From the NCBI GenBank assembly GCA_944390315.1, contig CALXPO010000027.1, positions 1 through 64,000 of the forward strand: a DNA stretch of 64,000 nucleotides, written 5' to 3'. The position numbers and the translations under genes were made by a program. Below, one piece after another: positions 44,388 through 52,982 of the stretch. Each line of letters starts with the position of its first letter. The stretch's first letter is position 1. The notes under the pieces are model-generated. The model saw only the letters and a list, made by a program, of their open reading frames with translations. It did no database searches and was not told the origin of the DNA. The stretch is from an uncultured Alphaproteobacteria bacterium. GTDB taxonomy: Bacteria; Pseudomonadota; Alphaproteobacteria; RF32; CAG-239.

Positions 44388-45269
44388 ATGATTACAAAAA
44401 AGTCGTTGCAGAATTTAAATGGACTTTTAATGCTTTCCGCTATTGCAAAATATCATAGTAAACGAAAAGTTGCTGAGGTAACTAACAGTTCAATTGATAC
44501 CGTAAACAAATATATTTCAAATTTGGAACAAATGCTTGGTGTGCAATTGGTGGTAAACAATGCCCGAGGAACTCACCTGACTGACAGAGCTTTGGAAATT
44601 GTTGAACAAGTGGAAAACGTACAAGAATTATTAGATAAAATTTATGACCAACATCATTTTGATAATAAATACGAAGGGGAAGTTTGTGTTTGCTTGCCGC
44701 TGATGCTCAGCACAGCCTTGTTTCCTTCGGGAGTAACCGGTTTTTGCGAAGAACATCCGGATATCAAGGTTATATCTTTGGCTACGCTGGAAGCTCTGGA
44801 TTATAATGATATGGGAATTGACTTCGGCATTGTCTCTTGTGAGCCGAGACCATCAAAAGAGTTTGCTTTGCTTTATGAAAAAAGTATTGATTGCTGTTTT
44901 TTTGCTTCGAAAAATTATTTGGATAAATACGGTTATCCGAACAATTTAGATGACTTGCTGCAAAATCACAAAATTGTGGAAGTCTTGCAAAATAAAAATT
45001 ATTTTCCCAAATGGCGCGGTTTTATTGCCGAAGCAAAAAATGTTAGTTTTTCCTCTAATTCGGCTTATGCCGTAATCGAAGCCATGCGTCATGGTTTGGG
45101 AGTGGGGTTGATGCCGAAACAATTTAAAGATAAAGAACTTGTTCGCTTAGACAACTTAGAAAACGATTTTCAAATGAAACTTTGTTTAATTGTCAATAAG
45201 CGAACAAGAGATATTCCTCGGGTCAAAATCGTAACCGACTATTATAAAGCGGCTTTAGATAGAATATGA
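44388..45269 (+). CDS. LysR-family transcriptional regulator
   Basis: A 293-residue LysR regulator. The N-terminal HTH contains AKYHSKRKVAEVTNSSIDTVNKYISNLEQML-like sequence (about 18-48) and the typical dimer helix (LTDRALEIVEQVENVQELLD). The C-terminal substrate-binding domain has VISLATLEAL, FGIVSCEPRP and the closing MRHGLGVGLMPKQF. The target is unknown. The start at 44388 has GAGAGG upstream; the frame extends to 44370 without it. It converges on hydF with a 28-base overlap. Confidence 0.85.
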   Translation: MITKKSLQNLNGLLMLSAIAKYHSKRKVAEVTNSSIDTVNKYISNLEQMLGVQLVVNNARGTHLTDRALEIVEQVENVQELLDKIYDQHHFDNKYEGEVCVCLPLMLSTALFPSGVTGFCEEHPDIKVISLATLEALDYNDMGIDFGIVSCEPRPSKEFALLYEKSIDCCFFASKNYLDKYGYPNNLDDLLQNHKIVEVLQNKNYFPKWRGFIAEAKNVSFSSNSAYAVIEAMRHGLGVGLMPKQFKDKELVRLDNLENDFQMKLCLIVNKRTRDIPRVKIVTDYYKAALDRI

Positions 45270-46471
45270 TCTTCCAGCGGTCGGCAGACACGTTCCAAAA
45301 GACCTTGTGTCTTGGAAATCGTTAAACCGTAATTTGTTATTGCAACGCCTCGTCTTTCACATTCTTTAAGACGCCGAACCATTTCGGCGCGTCCGAGCAT
45401 GCAAGCGCCACAATGAATGACCAAATCATATTGCTCCAAGTTGTCCGGAAAATCACAACCTGAGTAAAAGTCAAATTGAAGATAACAATGACAGTATTTT
45501 TGCAACCAGTTTGGAATTTTTACCGTCCCGATATCGTCGGGTTCGACATGGTGCGAGCAGGCCTCGGCAATCAATACTTTGCTGCCTTCTTTTAATTCAT
45601 CTATTTTTTTTGAGCCGCGCAACAATATCTCGAAATCTCCTTTATAACGGGCAAAAAGAGTTGAAAATGTTGTAAAGGGAATCTCCTCGGGAACAAGAGG
45701 TGCAACTTTCATAACGACTTGCGAATCGGTTATGACAAGTGCTGCAGGTTGCTTCATGTTAGCAAGAGTTGCCGCCAAATCACTTTCTTTGCAGACGGAA
45801 GCAACGGCATTTGCGTCTAATATTTCTCTTAGGGTTTGCACCTGCGGCAAAATCAGCCTTCCTTTAGGGGCAGATAAATCAATAGGTACTACCAAAACGA
45901 CGTTATCTCCGGCTTTTATTAAATCTCCAACCAAAAGGGGTTCTTGTTTTAGCTCTGTCGGGGCAATATCAACAATGAGTTTTTTTAACTGGTTTATTTT
46001 TGTTTTGTTCGTTGCGGAAACAGCAATATAATGAAATTTGTGAGTTTCGCAATATTCGATATCTTGAGCCGAAATTGCGTTTATATCTGTTTTGTTAAAA
46101 GCGATAACAAACGGAATTTTTTGTTGGCGTATCTCGTCAATTATCGCTTTTTCTTCAGAGCCTATTCCCTTTTCAGAAATAACGACAATCGCAATATCGG
46201 TTTTAAATAAAATTTTTTTGGTTGCTCTGATACGCAACTCACCCAGACTTCCTTCATCATCAAGACCTGCCGTGTCATAAAAAGTAACCGGTCCCAAAGG
46301 TAAGAGCTCATAGGCTTTGGCAACGGCATCGGTGGTTGTTCCCGCTTGTTCCGAAACAATAGAAACTTCTTGTCCGACCAAGGCGTTAACTAAAGAAGAT
46401 TTACCGGCGTTTCTACGACCGATAAGGGTAATATTAGCTCGAAGCGCACGTGGCGCCGCGTTTGGATTCAT
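45242..46471 (-). CDS. hydF: [FeFe]-hydrogenase maturation GTPase HydF
   Basis: A 409-residue protein. N-terminal TrmE/Era-like GTPase: GRRNAGKSSLVNAL near 18-31, DTAGLDDEGSLGE near 65, NKTD near 126. The C-terminal domain has the HydF cluster ligands EACSHHVEPDDIGTVKIP near 300 and HCGACMLGRAEMVRRL near 352, matching CxHx(n)HCxxC. HydF is the scaffold on which HydE and HydG assemble the 2Fe subcluster of [FeFe]-hydrogenase, so hydE, hydG and hydA should exist elsewhere. AAGGAG precedes the start. Its convergent LysR neighbour overlaps its end. Confidence 0.93.
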   Translation of the reverse strand: MNPNAAPRALRANITLIGRRNAGKSSLVNALVGQEVSIVSEQAGTTTDAVAKAYELLPLGPVTFYDTAGLDDEGSLGELRIRATKKILFKTDIAIVVISEKGIGSEEKAIIDEIRQQKIPFVIAFNKTDINAISAQDIEYCETHKFHYIAVSATNKTKINQLKKLIVDIAPTELKQEPLLVGDLIKAGDNVVLVVPIDLSAPKGRLILPQVQTLREILDANAVASVCKESDLAATLANMKQPAALVITDSQVVMKVAPLVPEEIPFTTFSTLFARYKGDFEILLRGSKKIDELKEGSKVLIAEACSHHVEPDDIGTVKIPNWLQKYCHCYLQFDFYSGCDFPDNLEQYDLVIHCGACMLGRAEMVRRLKECERRGVAITNYGLTISKTQGLLERVCRPLEDHILSKAAL

Positions 46472-46594
46472 CTATTTTTCTCCTTATGTTTTTTATCAAT
46501 TCTTTTTTTAAAGAAATAGCAAAAATGAAAAAGTCAGGCAATTATTTATTTTGTGTTTTTTATTGCGTCTTAATTCAAAAAGACAAAAAAAGGC

Positions 46595-46623
46595 TTGCAA
46601 AAAATTGTATTTGCTTTTATTAA
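46595..46623 (+). promoter_or_regulatory. Probable promoter of tRNA-Ser
   Basis: GCTTGCAA-type -35 (TTGCAA 46595-46600) and TATTAA (46618-46623), 17-bp spacer; same elements as before tRNA-Gly(GCC). Confidence 0.55.
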
Positions 46624-46645
46624 AAGACTAATTTTGTTTTTTGAA

Positions 46646-46737
46646 GGATGAGTGGCAGAGAGGCTGAATGCGCGCGATTCGAAATCGTGTATACGGGGTG
46701 ACTCGTATCGGGGGTTCAAATCCCTCCTCATCCGCCA
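46646..46737 (+). tRNA. tRNA-Ser (anticodon CGA)
   Basis: A 92-nt class II tRNA with acceptor stem GGATGAG/CTCATCC, long variable arm and encoded CCA. The anticodon loop TTCGAAA gives CGA. Its last 14 bases recur 237 bases downstream. Confidence 0.95.
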
Positions 46738-47047
46738 GTTTATTTAAGGAAAGTCTCGACGCAACAAGTCGAGGCTTTTTGTTTTAACGGATGAGCCGCT
46801 TCAAGCATCGCTGTCAGCTTGCTTTCAACGGACGGGATTACGGCTTGGGCATCTAGGCTTGCTGCGGTCGCTTAAAAAAAGCTTTCCTTGCTCGCCAAGA
46901 TGTTCCCAAGAGCTTGCAGACAAAAACAACCGGAGCAACGGTTGTTTTTACTTAGCGCTTCTCCTCATCCGCCAGTTTATTTAAGGAAAGTCCCGACGCA
47001 ACAAGTCGAGGCTTTTTGTTTTAGCGGATGAGCCGTTTCAAGCATCG
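46724..47047 (+). repeat. tRNA-Ser-trailing element: duplicated tRNA 3' end around the shared core
   Basis: Copy A (46724-46810) holds the last 14 bases of tRNA-Ser (CTCCTCATCCGCCA), a terminator hairpin GTCTCGAC/GTCGAGGC, an inverted CGGATGAG and a tail to AGCATCG. Copy B (46961-47047) repeats it with a few changes; its terminator stem has lost one pair. Between them, 37 unique bases precede the core 46848-46960, which matches the tRNA-Arg core at 20455-20565 over its length with scattered differences. The hairpin AAAAACAACCG/CGGTTGTTTTT recurs at 46922-46949. The locus-specific flanks and shared centre fit a site-specific small element at tRNA 3' ends. Confidence 0.85.
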
Positions 47048-47134
47048 TTTTTGATTTTTGCAAGTTGTCATTGCTGCGTCAAATTTTGTCGTAGAGGTAT
47101 TGTACTGTCAGAGTAACAAAAAGGATGGAATAAT

Positions 47135-48031
47135 ATGTTTTTATATCGGATAGGCATCGGCAAAGATAAAGATTTAAGTAATTTTGAAAAATTAAAAGAA
47201 ATTACAATAAATGTTTCCATAAAAAATCTTGATGCTGAGCGTTTGCGGCAAGAACTTGAAAATGTTAAAAAATACGGTACGGCAACAGCTTTTTTGAAAT
47301 TGATTGAACTGAAAAATCAACAAACTGTGGCAATTCCGTCGTTTTGCGGAGCATTGCCATATTCTTATCTTGCTTATGTTTTGGGCATTTCTGCCGTCAA
47401 TCCCTCAAAATATGATTTGTATTCTTGTTTTTCGGCCCACTATCCCGAATTATTTTATGTTTTGGCTGAAGATAAAACCATTCTCAATGTAAAAGTGGAA
47501 CAAATTGAAGATCTTTCGTCTTTTGATTATTCAAAACGCGTTATTTTAATGTGGAAAATGCTTAACAATTCAGAAGAACTTTCTTTTGAGAATTTTGAAA
47601 AAGTTTTAGGCTTGAACGATAAAAAATCCAAACATATTTTCACAAATAAAATAGATAATCTGTCCGAGACGAATATTGAAAATTTATGTTGTCTGATTGC
47701 CGAGATGAAAATATCACGATGGGTTAAAGATATTTTGCGACAGGTTGTTTTTGATATCCCCGATAGATTCCGTAATATCTTTTTTCCAACCGATGGTAAG
47801 CTTTTATATAAAGAGCAGCTTTTTGAAATTTGCCAAACATTGCTTGGATACGATTATGAACGTTTTCGCAAAGTATCGCTTGCTTTAGAATGTGAAAATT
47901 CTTTTACAAGGCCTATGTTATCAGGCGAAGATGAAATTTTTTTGGAAGAAGTGACCGCTAAATCACGATATTTGGAACAGAAAGGCGGTGTTTTACATCA
48001 GGCCTTGCTTTTGAAAAAAATATTGAAATAG
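47135..48031 (+). CDS. Miniature, degenerate DnaE (C-family DNA polymerase) homologue
   Basis: A 298-residue protein. Residues 35-96 follow DnaE around its palm glycine loop: RLRQELENVKKYGTATAFL, then IPSFCGALPYSYLAYVLGIS and VNPSKYDLYSCF, as in bacterial DnaE ([22 protein letters not shown]). Residues 219-250 match a second conserved block of DnaE (TDGKLLYKEQLFEICQTLLG). The Asp motif that follows the first block in real polymerases is missing and there is no PHP or beta-binding domain; total length is a quarter of DnaE. It may be a non-catalytic derivative. Intact, with AAAAGGA upstream. Downstream of the tRNA-Ser element. Confidence 0.7.
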   Translation: MFLYRIGIGKDKDLSNFEKLKEITINVSIKNLDAERLRQELENVKKYGTATAFLKLIELKNQQTVAIPSFCGALPYSYLAYVLGISAVNPSKYDLYSCFSAHYPELFYVLAEDKTILNVKVEQIEDLSSFDYSKRVILMWKMLNNSEELSFENFEKVLGLNDKKSKHIFTNKIDNLSETNIENLCCLIAEMKISRWVKDILRQVVFDIPDRFRNIFFPTDGKLLYKEQLFEICQTLLGYDYERFRKVSLALECENSFTRPMLSGEDEIFLEEVTAKSRYLEQKGGVLHQALLLKKILK

Positions 48032-48050
48032 CAAAATGAAAGGGTACAAA

Positions 48051-48542
48051 ATGAGTGAAGAAATAAAACTGAATTTGGATAAGTTGTTTCGTTATGTTAT
48101 CAGTTGTGAAATGAATGATGAAGCCGCCAAATATTATGCGCCGTTATTAACAAATAAAGATAAACAGGAATTGATTGATAATGTTATGGGTATTCGTTTA
48201 TCGGGTAGGAATACTTGGAGTGAAAGTGCTAAAGCCCAAATGGCTCCTTATCTGCTGAGGTTTGCACCGGTTTTGTATCGGGGAAATTCTTATATTAAGC
48301 CTGTTAACGATTTGGAAATGTTAGACGCGGAAGAAAGCTACTCTTTGCTGAGCAATTGGAATTTTTTTATCAACAGCGCTTTTTTCCTATACGAAAAAGA
48401 AGATGTCAGAGCCTTAGTTATGGTTGAGGAATCGGCAGGTGTTCCGACGCCGAAAATTATTGATCCCGACAACCGTTTGACAATGGCACAAATGAATAAG
48501 ATTTTGGCAGAGATGCACCTGCTTATAGCTGAACAAAGCTGA
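48051..48542 (+). CDS. Small protein of unknown function downstream of the DnaE-like gene
   Basis: A 163-residue acidic, helical protein without signal or membrane span. A central segment SGRNTWSESAKAQMAPYLLRFAPVLYRGNSY (its first 20 positions near 55-74) looks conserved-type; not recognised. It starts 19 bases after the DnaE-like stop (or 4 bases from a less likely ATG at 48036), so the two are co-transcribed and may act together. Followed by inverted repeats and a terminator. Confidence 0.65.
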   Translation: MSEEIKLNLDKLFRYVISCEMNDEAAKYYAPLLTNKDKQELIDNVMGIRLSGRNTWSESAKAQMAPYLLRFAPVLYRGNSYIKPVNDLEMLDAEESYSLLSNWNFFINSAFFLYEKEDVRALVMVEESAGVPTPKIIDPDNRLTMAQMNKILAEMHLLIAEQS

Positions 48543-48550
48543 AAACAAAA

Positions 48551-48608
48551 TATAGCATCTGCCGAAATTTAATTTCATTTTACAAACTCCCAAAGGGCAG
48601 ATGTTATA
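48551..48608. repeat. Inverted repeat with 13-base arms
   Basis: TATAGCATCTGCC (48551-48563) and GGCAGATGTTATA (48596-48608) pair with one G-T, separated by 32 bases. It sits between the stop codon and the terminator. Could be a structured 3' end or a very short mobile-element remnant. Confidence 0.55.
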
Positions 48609-48610
48609 GC

Positions 48611-48648
48611 GAAGAAGCCTCTATACAAAATCGAGGCTTCTTTTTTTT
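48611..48648. terminator. Bidirectional terminator
   Basis: GAAGCCTC/GAGGCTTC stem with T-run, between convergent genes. Confidence 0.88.
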
Positions 48649-49270
48649 AAAGTTTTTCCGATGGCTTTACATTTATTGTTAAAAGCCTGAAATCTTCTGT
48701 GTAATCAGACCAATGACATTCATAGGCGTTGGTTGAGACAACCTTTTTATATTTGTCTTTGGGAGAGGAAAAAGTTTTTTCTCCGGCTGAGATACTACAG
48801 TCAAGGTAAAAATCTTTATCAATGGTTTTTCCGCTTCCCTTATTCCAATATGCTTTGTCGTTTGTTAAGAAAAGACAATAATTATTCATTTTTTTGCTTG
48901 TCGGATTTTTTATATTTTCCAGTCTTTCTATGTCTTGCACGAACATAAGTCTTCCCAAATCTTGAGCACCTTGTTTTTTTAAGGTCAACTCAATTCCGTA
49001 TCGAGAAATTTGTTGTGATTTGGTTTTATATTTTAATTCTATAAATGAAACTTCATTTGGCGTATCAACAAAAATATCAATATATTTTATACGGTTTTCT
49101 TCATTTGAGCGGTAGGGGTATTCTAAAATGATTTTTGTTTTTTCGCCAAAAATTTCTTTTAATTTCCAGGCTAAACTGAATTGAAAATCGGCTTCGAGCG
49201 TAAAATTGATTTTTTCTTCTTTCATCTGTCTGATTGCTTCGTTTATTGCCGCTGAGACGGTCTCTGTCAT
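48647..49270 (-). CDS. PD-(D/E)XK nuclease-like protein
   Basis: A 207-residue protein with a restriction-nuclease-fold core: IKYIDIFVDTPNEVSFIELKYKTKS near 63-87 carries the Asp...Glu-x-Lys catalytic pattern (D66, E80, K82), with the supporting N-terminal helix EADFQFSLAWKLKE near 25. The rest (ELTLKKQGAQDLGRLMFVQDIERL) suits the family layout. Could be a nuclease domain from a defence or restriction-like system, or a catalytic standalone. AAGGAG precedes the ATG. No partner methylase is present. Confidence 0.72.
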   Translation of the reverse strand: MTETVSAAINEAIRQMKEEKINFTLEADFQFSLAWKLKEIFGEKTKIILEYPYRSNEENRIKYIDIFVDTPNEVSFIELKYKTKSQQISRYGIELTLKKQGAQDLGRLMFVQDIERLENIKNPTSKKMNNYCLFLTNDKAYWNKGSGKTIDKDFYLDCSISAGEKTFSSPKDKYKKVVSTNAYECHWSDYTEDFRLLTINVKPSEKL

Positions 49271-49337
49271 AGTATTTTCTCCTTATGTTAATTTATAATA
49301 TGCTTTTTATCATTGAGACCTGTCAATATTTGGCATG

Positions 49338-49679
49338 TTAATTCCAATCCTTAAAAACAAAAAAGACGGCGAGCAAAATCAGCAGAAAGCCGACGATATA
49401 ATTCCACTTGAGTTCTTCTCTTAAATAAAAGACTGAAAAAATGCAAAAAACAACGATGGTTATAGCTTCTTGCATAATTTTAAGCTGAGGCGTGTCAAAG
49501 TAGGTATGCCCGATACGGTTGGCGGGAACTTGGAAACAATACTCAAAAAAAGCAATTCCCCAACTGGCAATAATAACAATCCAAAGCGGAGCAGATTTGA
49601 ATTTTAAGTGACCGTACCAAGCAAAGGTCATAAAAATGTTAGAGATGAGAAGTAACAGCATCGGGTATAATTGTTTCAT
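49338..49679 (-). CDS. DUF486-family small membrane protein
   Basis: A 113-residue protein with four membrane spans; MTFAWYGHLKF near 17 and SWGIAFFEYCFQVPANRIGH near 39 are the DUF486 signature. A drug/metabolite-type fold is likely; no substrate known. GAGGAG precedes the start. Confidence 0.9.
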   Translation of the reverse strand: MKQLYPMLLLLISNIFMTFAWYGHLKFKSAPLWIVIIASWGIAFFEYCFQVPANRIGHTYFDTPQLKIMQEAITIVVFCIFSVFYLREELKWNYIVGFLLILLAVFFVFKDWN

Positions 49680-49862
49680 TTTTTTCTCCTCAATTTGTTT
49701 ATAACATCTTGTATCCGCGTAAATATAAAAAAATGTTAAATAAAATGAACTTATATAAAAAAATATCGTTTTTACTAATGTGTTTAATTAAATATTAAAG
49801 GTAAAATCAATAAACTATAAAACAAAAATTTATCAAATTTAATTTTGAGTGTAGAGTAAAAA

Positions 49863-51044
49863 ATGAAGTTGTTTAAAAGTAAAAAAGGTTTGTGGCTTAT
49901 TCTTATTATCATCTTTTTATGCGGATGTTCATATTTTTCATTTTTTTCCAAGAAAGATGATGTATCCTATATCACTCAACAAGTCCGAAGACAAAATGTC
50001 GAAAAAGTGGTTAATGCCACCGGTGAAGTCAAAGCTCAAGATTTGGTAACCGTCGGTGCTCAGGTGTCCGGTAAAATCGAGCAATTGTATGTCAATATCG
50101 GACAAGAGGTGAAAAAAGGTGAACTGATTGCCGAGATTGATTCAACAACGCAACAAAATGACGTGGATATTGCTAAAGCAAAATTGTCAAGTTATCAGGC
50201 TCAACTCAAAGCGGCAAAAACCTCTCTGAGTATTGCCGAAAAGCAATATAAGCGTATGCAGGAGTTGAAAAAGAAAAATGCCGCTTCTGACGAAGATTTG
50301 GAAAATGCACAGGATGTGTATGAAACGGCTCAGTCTAAAGTGGCTGAAATAGAAGCGTCCTTAAAAGAAACCGAAATCACGCTCAGTACCGCCGAAACCA
50401 ATTTAGGATATACCAAAATTACCGCTCCGCTCGACGGTACGATTGTTTCCGTGCCGGTTAAAGTCGGGCAAACCATTAACGCGGCAATGGATACGCCGAC
50501 AATCGTTCAAATTGCCGATTTGGATAAAATGGAGATTTGGATTGAAATTTCCGAAGGCGATATCGGTAATATCAAACCGGGAGTTAAAGTAACTTATACG
50601 GTACTTGCTGATATGAATAAGGTTTATGAAACAACGTTGGCTTCAATCGATCCGGCTTTGACTCTTTTAACCGATGATCAATATACCGAAACCGTTGATT
50701 CCAGCGAGGCTATTTATTTTTACGGACGTTTGCGGGTTCCAAATACCGACGGCAAACTTCGAATCGGAATGACAACGCAAAATGCCATTTATGTTGAAAG
50801 TGCCGAAGATGTTTTGACTGTGCCGACCATTGCCGTGCAGGGAACGGTTGACGGAAAATATGTTGAAGTTTTAACTGCCAACGGTGTTGAAAAGCGTCAA
50901 ATCGTAACCGGTGTGTCCGACGATATTAATATTGAGGTTAAAAAAGGATTGAATGAAGGTGATGAGGTGATTGTTGCCAAGATGTCATCTTCCGAAATTT
51001 CCGATAAGGCGGCTAATGCCAGAGGTGCAAGGAGATTTCGATGA
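49863..51044 (+). CDS. macA: MacA-type periplasmic adaptor of an efflux system
   Basis: A 393-residue membrane-fusion protein with one N-terminal membrane anchor (about 9-28; the Cys21 in LCGCS could be a lipid site). The lipoyl half-motifs (VTVGAQVSGKIEQLYVNIGQ near 66 and YTKITAPLDGTIVSVPV near 182) flank a coiled-coil hairpin of about 80 residues. It links MacB to the outer-membrane TolC-type protein downstream. Overlaps macB (ATGA). Confidence 0.92.
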   Translation: MKLFKSKKGLWLILIIIFLCGCSYFSFFSKKDDVSYITQQVRRQNVEKVVNATGEVKAQDLVTVGAQVSGKIEQLYVNIGQEVKKGELIAEIDSTTQQNDVDIAKAKLSSYQAQLKAAKTSLSIAEKQYKRMQELKKKNAASDEDLENAQDVYETAQSKVAEIEASLKETEITLSTAETNLGYTKITAPLDGTIVSVPVKVGQTINAAMDTPTIVQIADLDKMEIWIEISEGDIGNIKPGVKVTYTVLADMNKVYETTLASIDPALTLLTDDQYTETVDSSEAIYFYGRLRVPNTDGKLRIGMTTQNAIYVESAEDVLTVPTIAVQGTVDGKYVEVLTANGVEKRQIVTGVSDDINIEVKKGLNEGDEVIVAKMSSSEISDKAANARGARRFR

Positions 51045-52981
51045 ACATAATCGAATTAAAGAAAATCAATAAATATTTCGGACAAGGCAGTAATCGAGTC
51101 CATGTCCTGAAAAATATTGATTTACAAATTGAAAAAGGTGATTTCGTCGCCATTATCGGTCAGTCGGGTTCCGGTAAATCAACTATGATGAATATTATTG
51201 GCTGCCTTGATGTGCCGACAACCGGCTCTTACAAAATCAACGGAGTCGAAGTCGGAAAAATGAATAAAGACCAGTTGGCAGAGCTGCGTTGCAAAACCTT
51301 TGGCTTTATTTTTCAACGTTACAATCTGCTCAACAGCCTAAAAGCCGACGAAAATGCGGCGTTACCGGCCGTTTATTTGGGGTTAAATGCCGAAGCCAGA
51401 GATAAGCGTGCGGTTGAATTGCTTAAAAAATTGGAGCTCGGAAACAAACTCGGAAATAAACCGAATGAGCTTTCGGGCGGACAGCAACAACGTGTCAGTA
51501 TTGCCAGAGCCCTGATGAACGGCGGTGAGATTATCTTGGCAGATGAACCGACCGGTGCGCTTGATTCCAAGAGCGGTGAAATGGTTATGAGTATTATCAA
51601 GGATTTGCATAAACAAGGACATACCATCATTTTGGTTACTCATGACAGCAAAATTGCCGCTCAGGCCAGTCGTATCATTGAGATTAAAGACGGTGAAATC
51701 GTTTCCGATGAGCGCAAGGTCAATGAATTTTTTGAGTCGACCAATACGGTCGAAAATATCAGTCGCAGTAAGTTTGATGCTTTCAAATACAGTTTTATCG
51801 AATCGATGAAAATGTCCTTACACGCGATTATGTCCAACAAGATGCGTTCGCTTTTGACAATGCTCGGAATTATTATCGGTATTGCTTCGGTGGTATCGGT
51901 GGTTGCCTTAGGTAATGCTTCGCAAGCCAAAATTATGGCGCAAATCAATTCAATGGGTACAAATACGATTGATATTATGCCGGGAACAGGTTTCGGTGAT
52001 ATGCGTTCGGGACGTGTCAAAACTTTGAAAGTGCGGGATTCCGAATTTTTAGCAAAACAAGGTTTTATTGATAACTCCACCCCCAGTGTATCCGCCAGCG
52101 GAACTTTGGTTTATCGTAACTATTCTTTGACGGCACAGCTTAAAGGTGTCGGTGATACTTTTTTTGACGTTAAAGGTAAAAAATTTGCCCAAGGTCGCGG
52201 CTTTACCAAAGAAGAAGTCAACCAAATGGCCTCGGTGGTGGTGATTGATGACAATACCTTAAGAGAAATGTTTGAAAATGAACCTAATCCTCTCGGCAAG
52301 GTAATTATCTTTAACAAAAAACCGCTGACAATTATCGGCGTTACCGAAAAAGATTCCAGTCCGGGACCGTCGTCCGAAAGTATGAATATTTTTGTGCCTT
52401 ATACAACCGCAATGTATCGTATCAACGGCAGCAGTGATATAAACTTGATTACGGTCAAGGTTTCGGATAAAGTTAATTCGCAAGTTGCCGAACAAAGTAT
52501 TGAAAAGATTTTGACGGCTCTGCACGGTAAAAAAGACTTTTTTATGATTAATACCGACAGTATTAAACAAACGGTCGAAAGTGCGACTAATACCATGAAA
52601 TTTTTGATTGCCAGTATTGCGGTTATTTCGCTTATCGTCGGCGGTATCGGTGTGATGAATATCATGCTGGTATCGGTAACGGAGCGGACACGTGAAATCG
52701 GTATCAGAATGGCTATCGGTGCCAAACAAGCCGATATTTTGCAACAATTCTTAATTGAGGCGATATTGATTTGTTTGGTCGGCGGTTTCTTGGGGGTATC
52801 GCTGTCGATGCTTATCGGTTTTATCTTTAACAGTTTGTCGGAAGATGTGGGTATGATTTTCTCAACTCTTTCAATTGTCTTGGCGTTGGTATGTTCTACC
52901 GCTATCGGTATCATCTTTGGCTATATGCCGGCTAAAAACGCCTCTAATCTTAACCCTATTGATGCTTTGGCGAGTGAATAA
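51041..52981 (+). CDS. macB: MacB-type ABC exporter (ATPase fused to FtsX-like permease)
   Basis: A 646-residue protein. The N-terminal ABC domain has GQSGSGKSTMMNIIG near 40, signature LSGGQQQRVSIARAL near 144 and Walker B EIILADEPTGALD near 165. One span near 272, a periplasmic MacB_PCD domain, and three C-terminal spans with GGIGVMNIMLVSVTERTREI near 530 (FtsX type) follow. MacB exports macrolides, toxins or siderophore-like compounds with MacA and TolC, by mechanotransmission. Gene order macA-macB-tolC is complete here. Confidence 0.95.
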   Translation: MNIIELKKINKYFGQGSNRVHVLKNIDLQIEKGDFVAIIGQSGSGKSTMMNIIGCLDVPTTGSYKINGVEVGKMNKDQLAELRCKTFGFIFQRYNLLNSLKADENAALPAVYLGLNAEARDKRAVELLKKLELGNKLGNKPNELSGGQQQRVSIARALMNGGEIILADEPTGALDSKSGEMVMSIIKDLHKQGHTIILVTHDSKIAAQASRIIEIKDGEIVSDERKVNEFFESTNTVENISRSKFDAFKYSFIESMKMSLHAIMSNKMRSLLTMLGIIIGIASVVSVVALGNASQAKIMAQINSMGTNTIDIMPGTGFGDMRSGRVKTLKVRDSEFLAKQGFIDNSTPSVSASGTLVYRNYSLTAQLKGVGDTFFDVKGKKFAQGRGFTKEEVNQMASVVVIDDNTLREMFENEPNPLGKVIIFNKKPLTIIGVTEKDSSPGPSSESMNIFVPYTTAMYRINGSSDINLITVKVSDKVNSQVAEQSIEKILTALHGKKDFFMINTDSIKQTVESATNTMKFLIASIAVISLIVGGIGVMNIMLVSVTERTREIGIRMAIGAKQADILQQFLIEAILICLVGGFLGVSLSMLIGFIFNSLSEDVGMIFSTLSIVLALVCSTAIGIIFGYMPAKNASNLNPIDALASE

Positions 52982-52982
52982 T

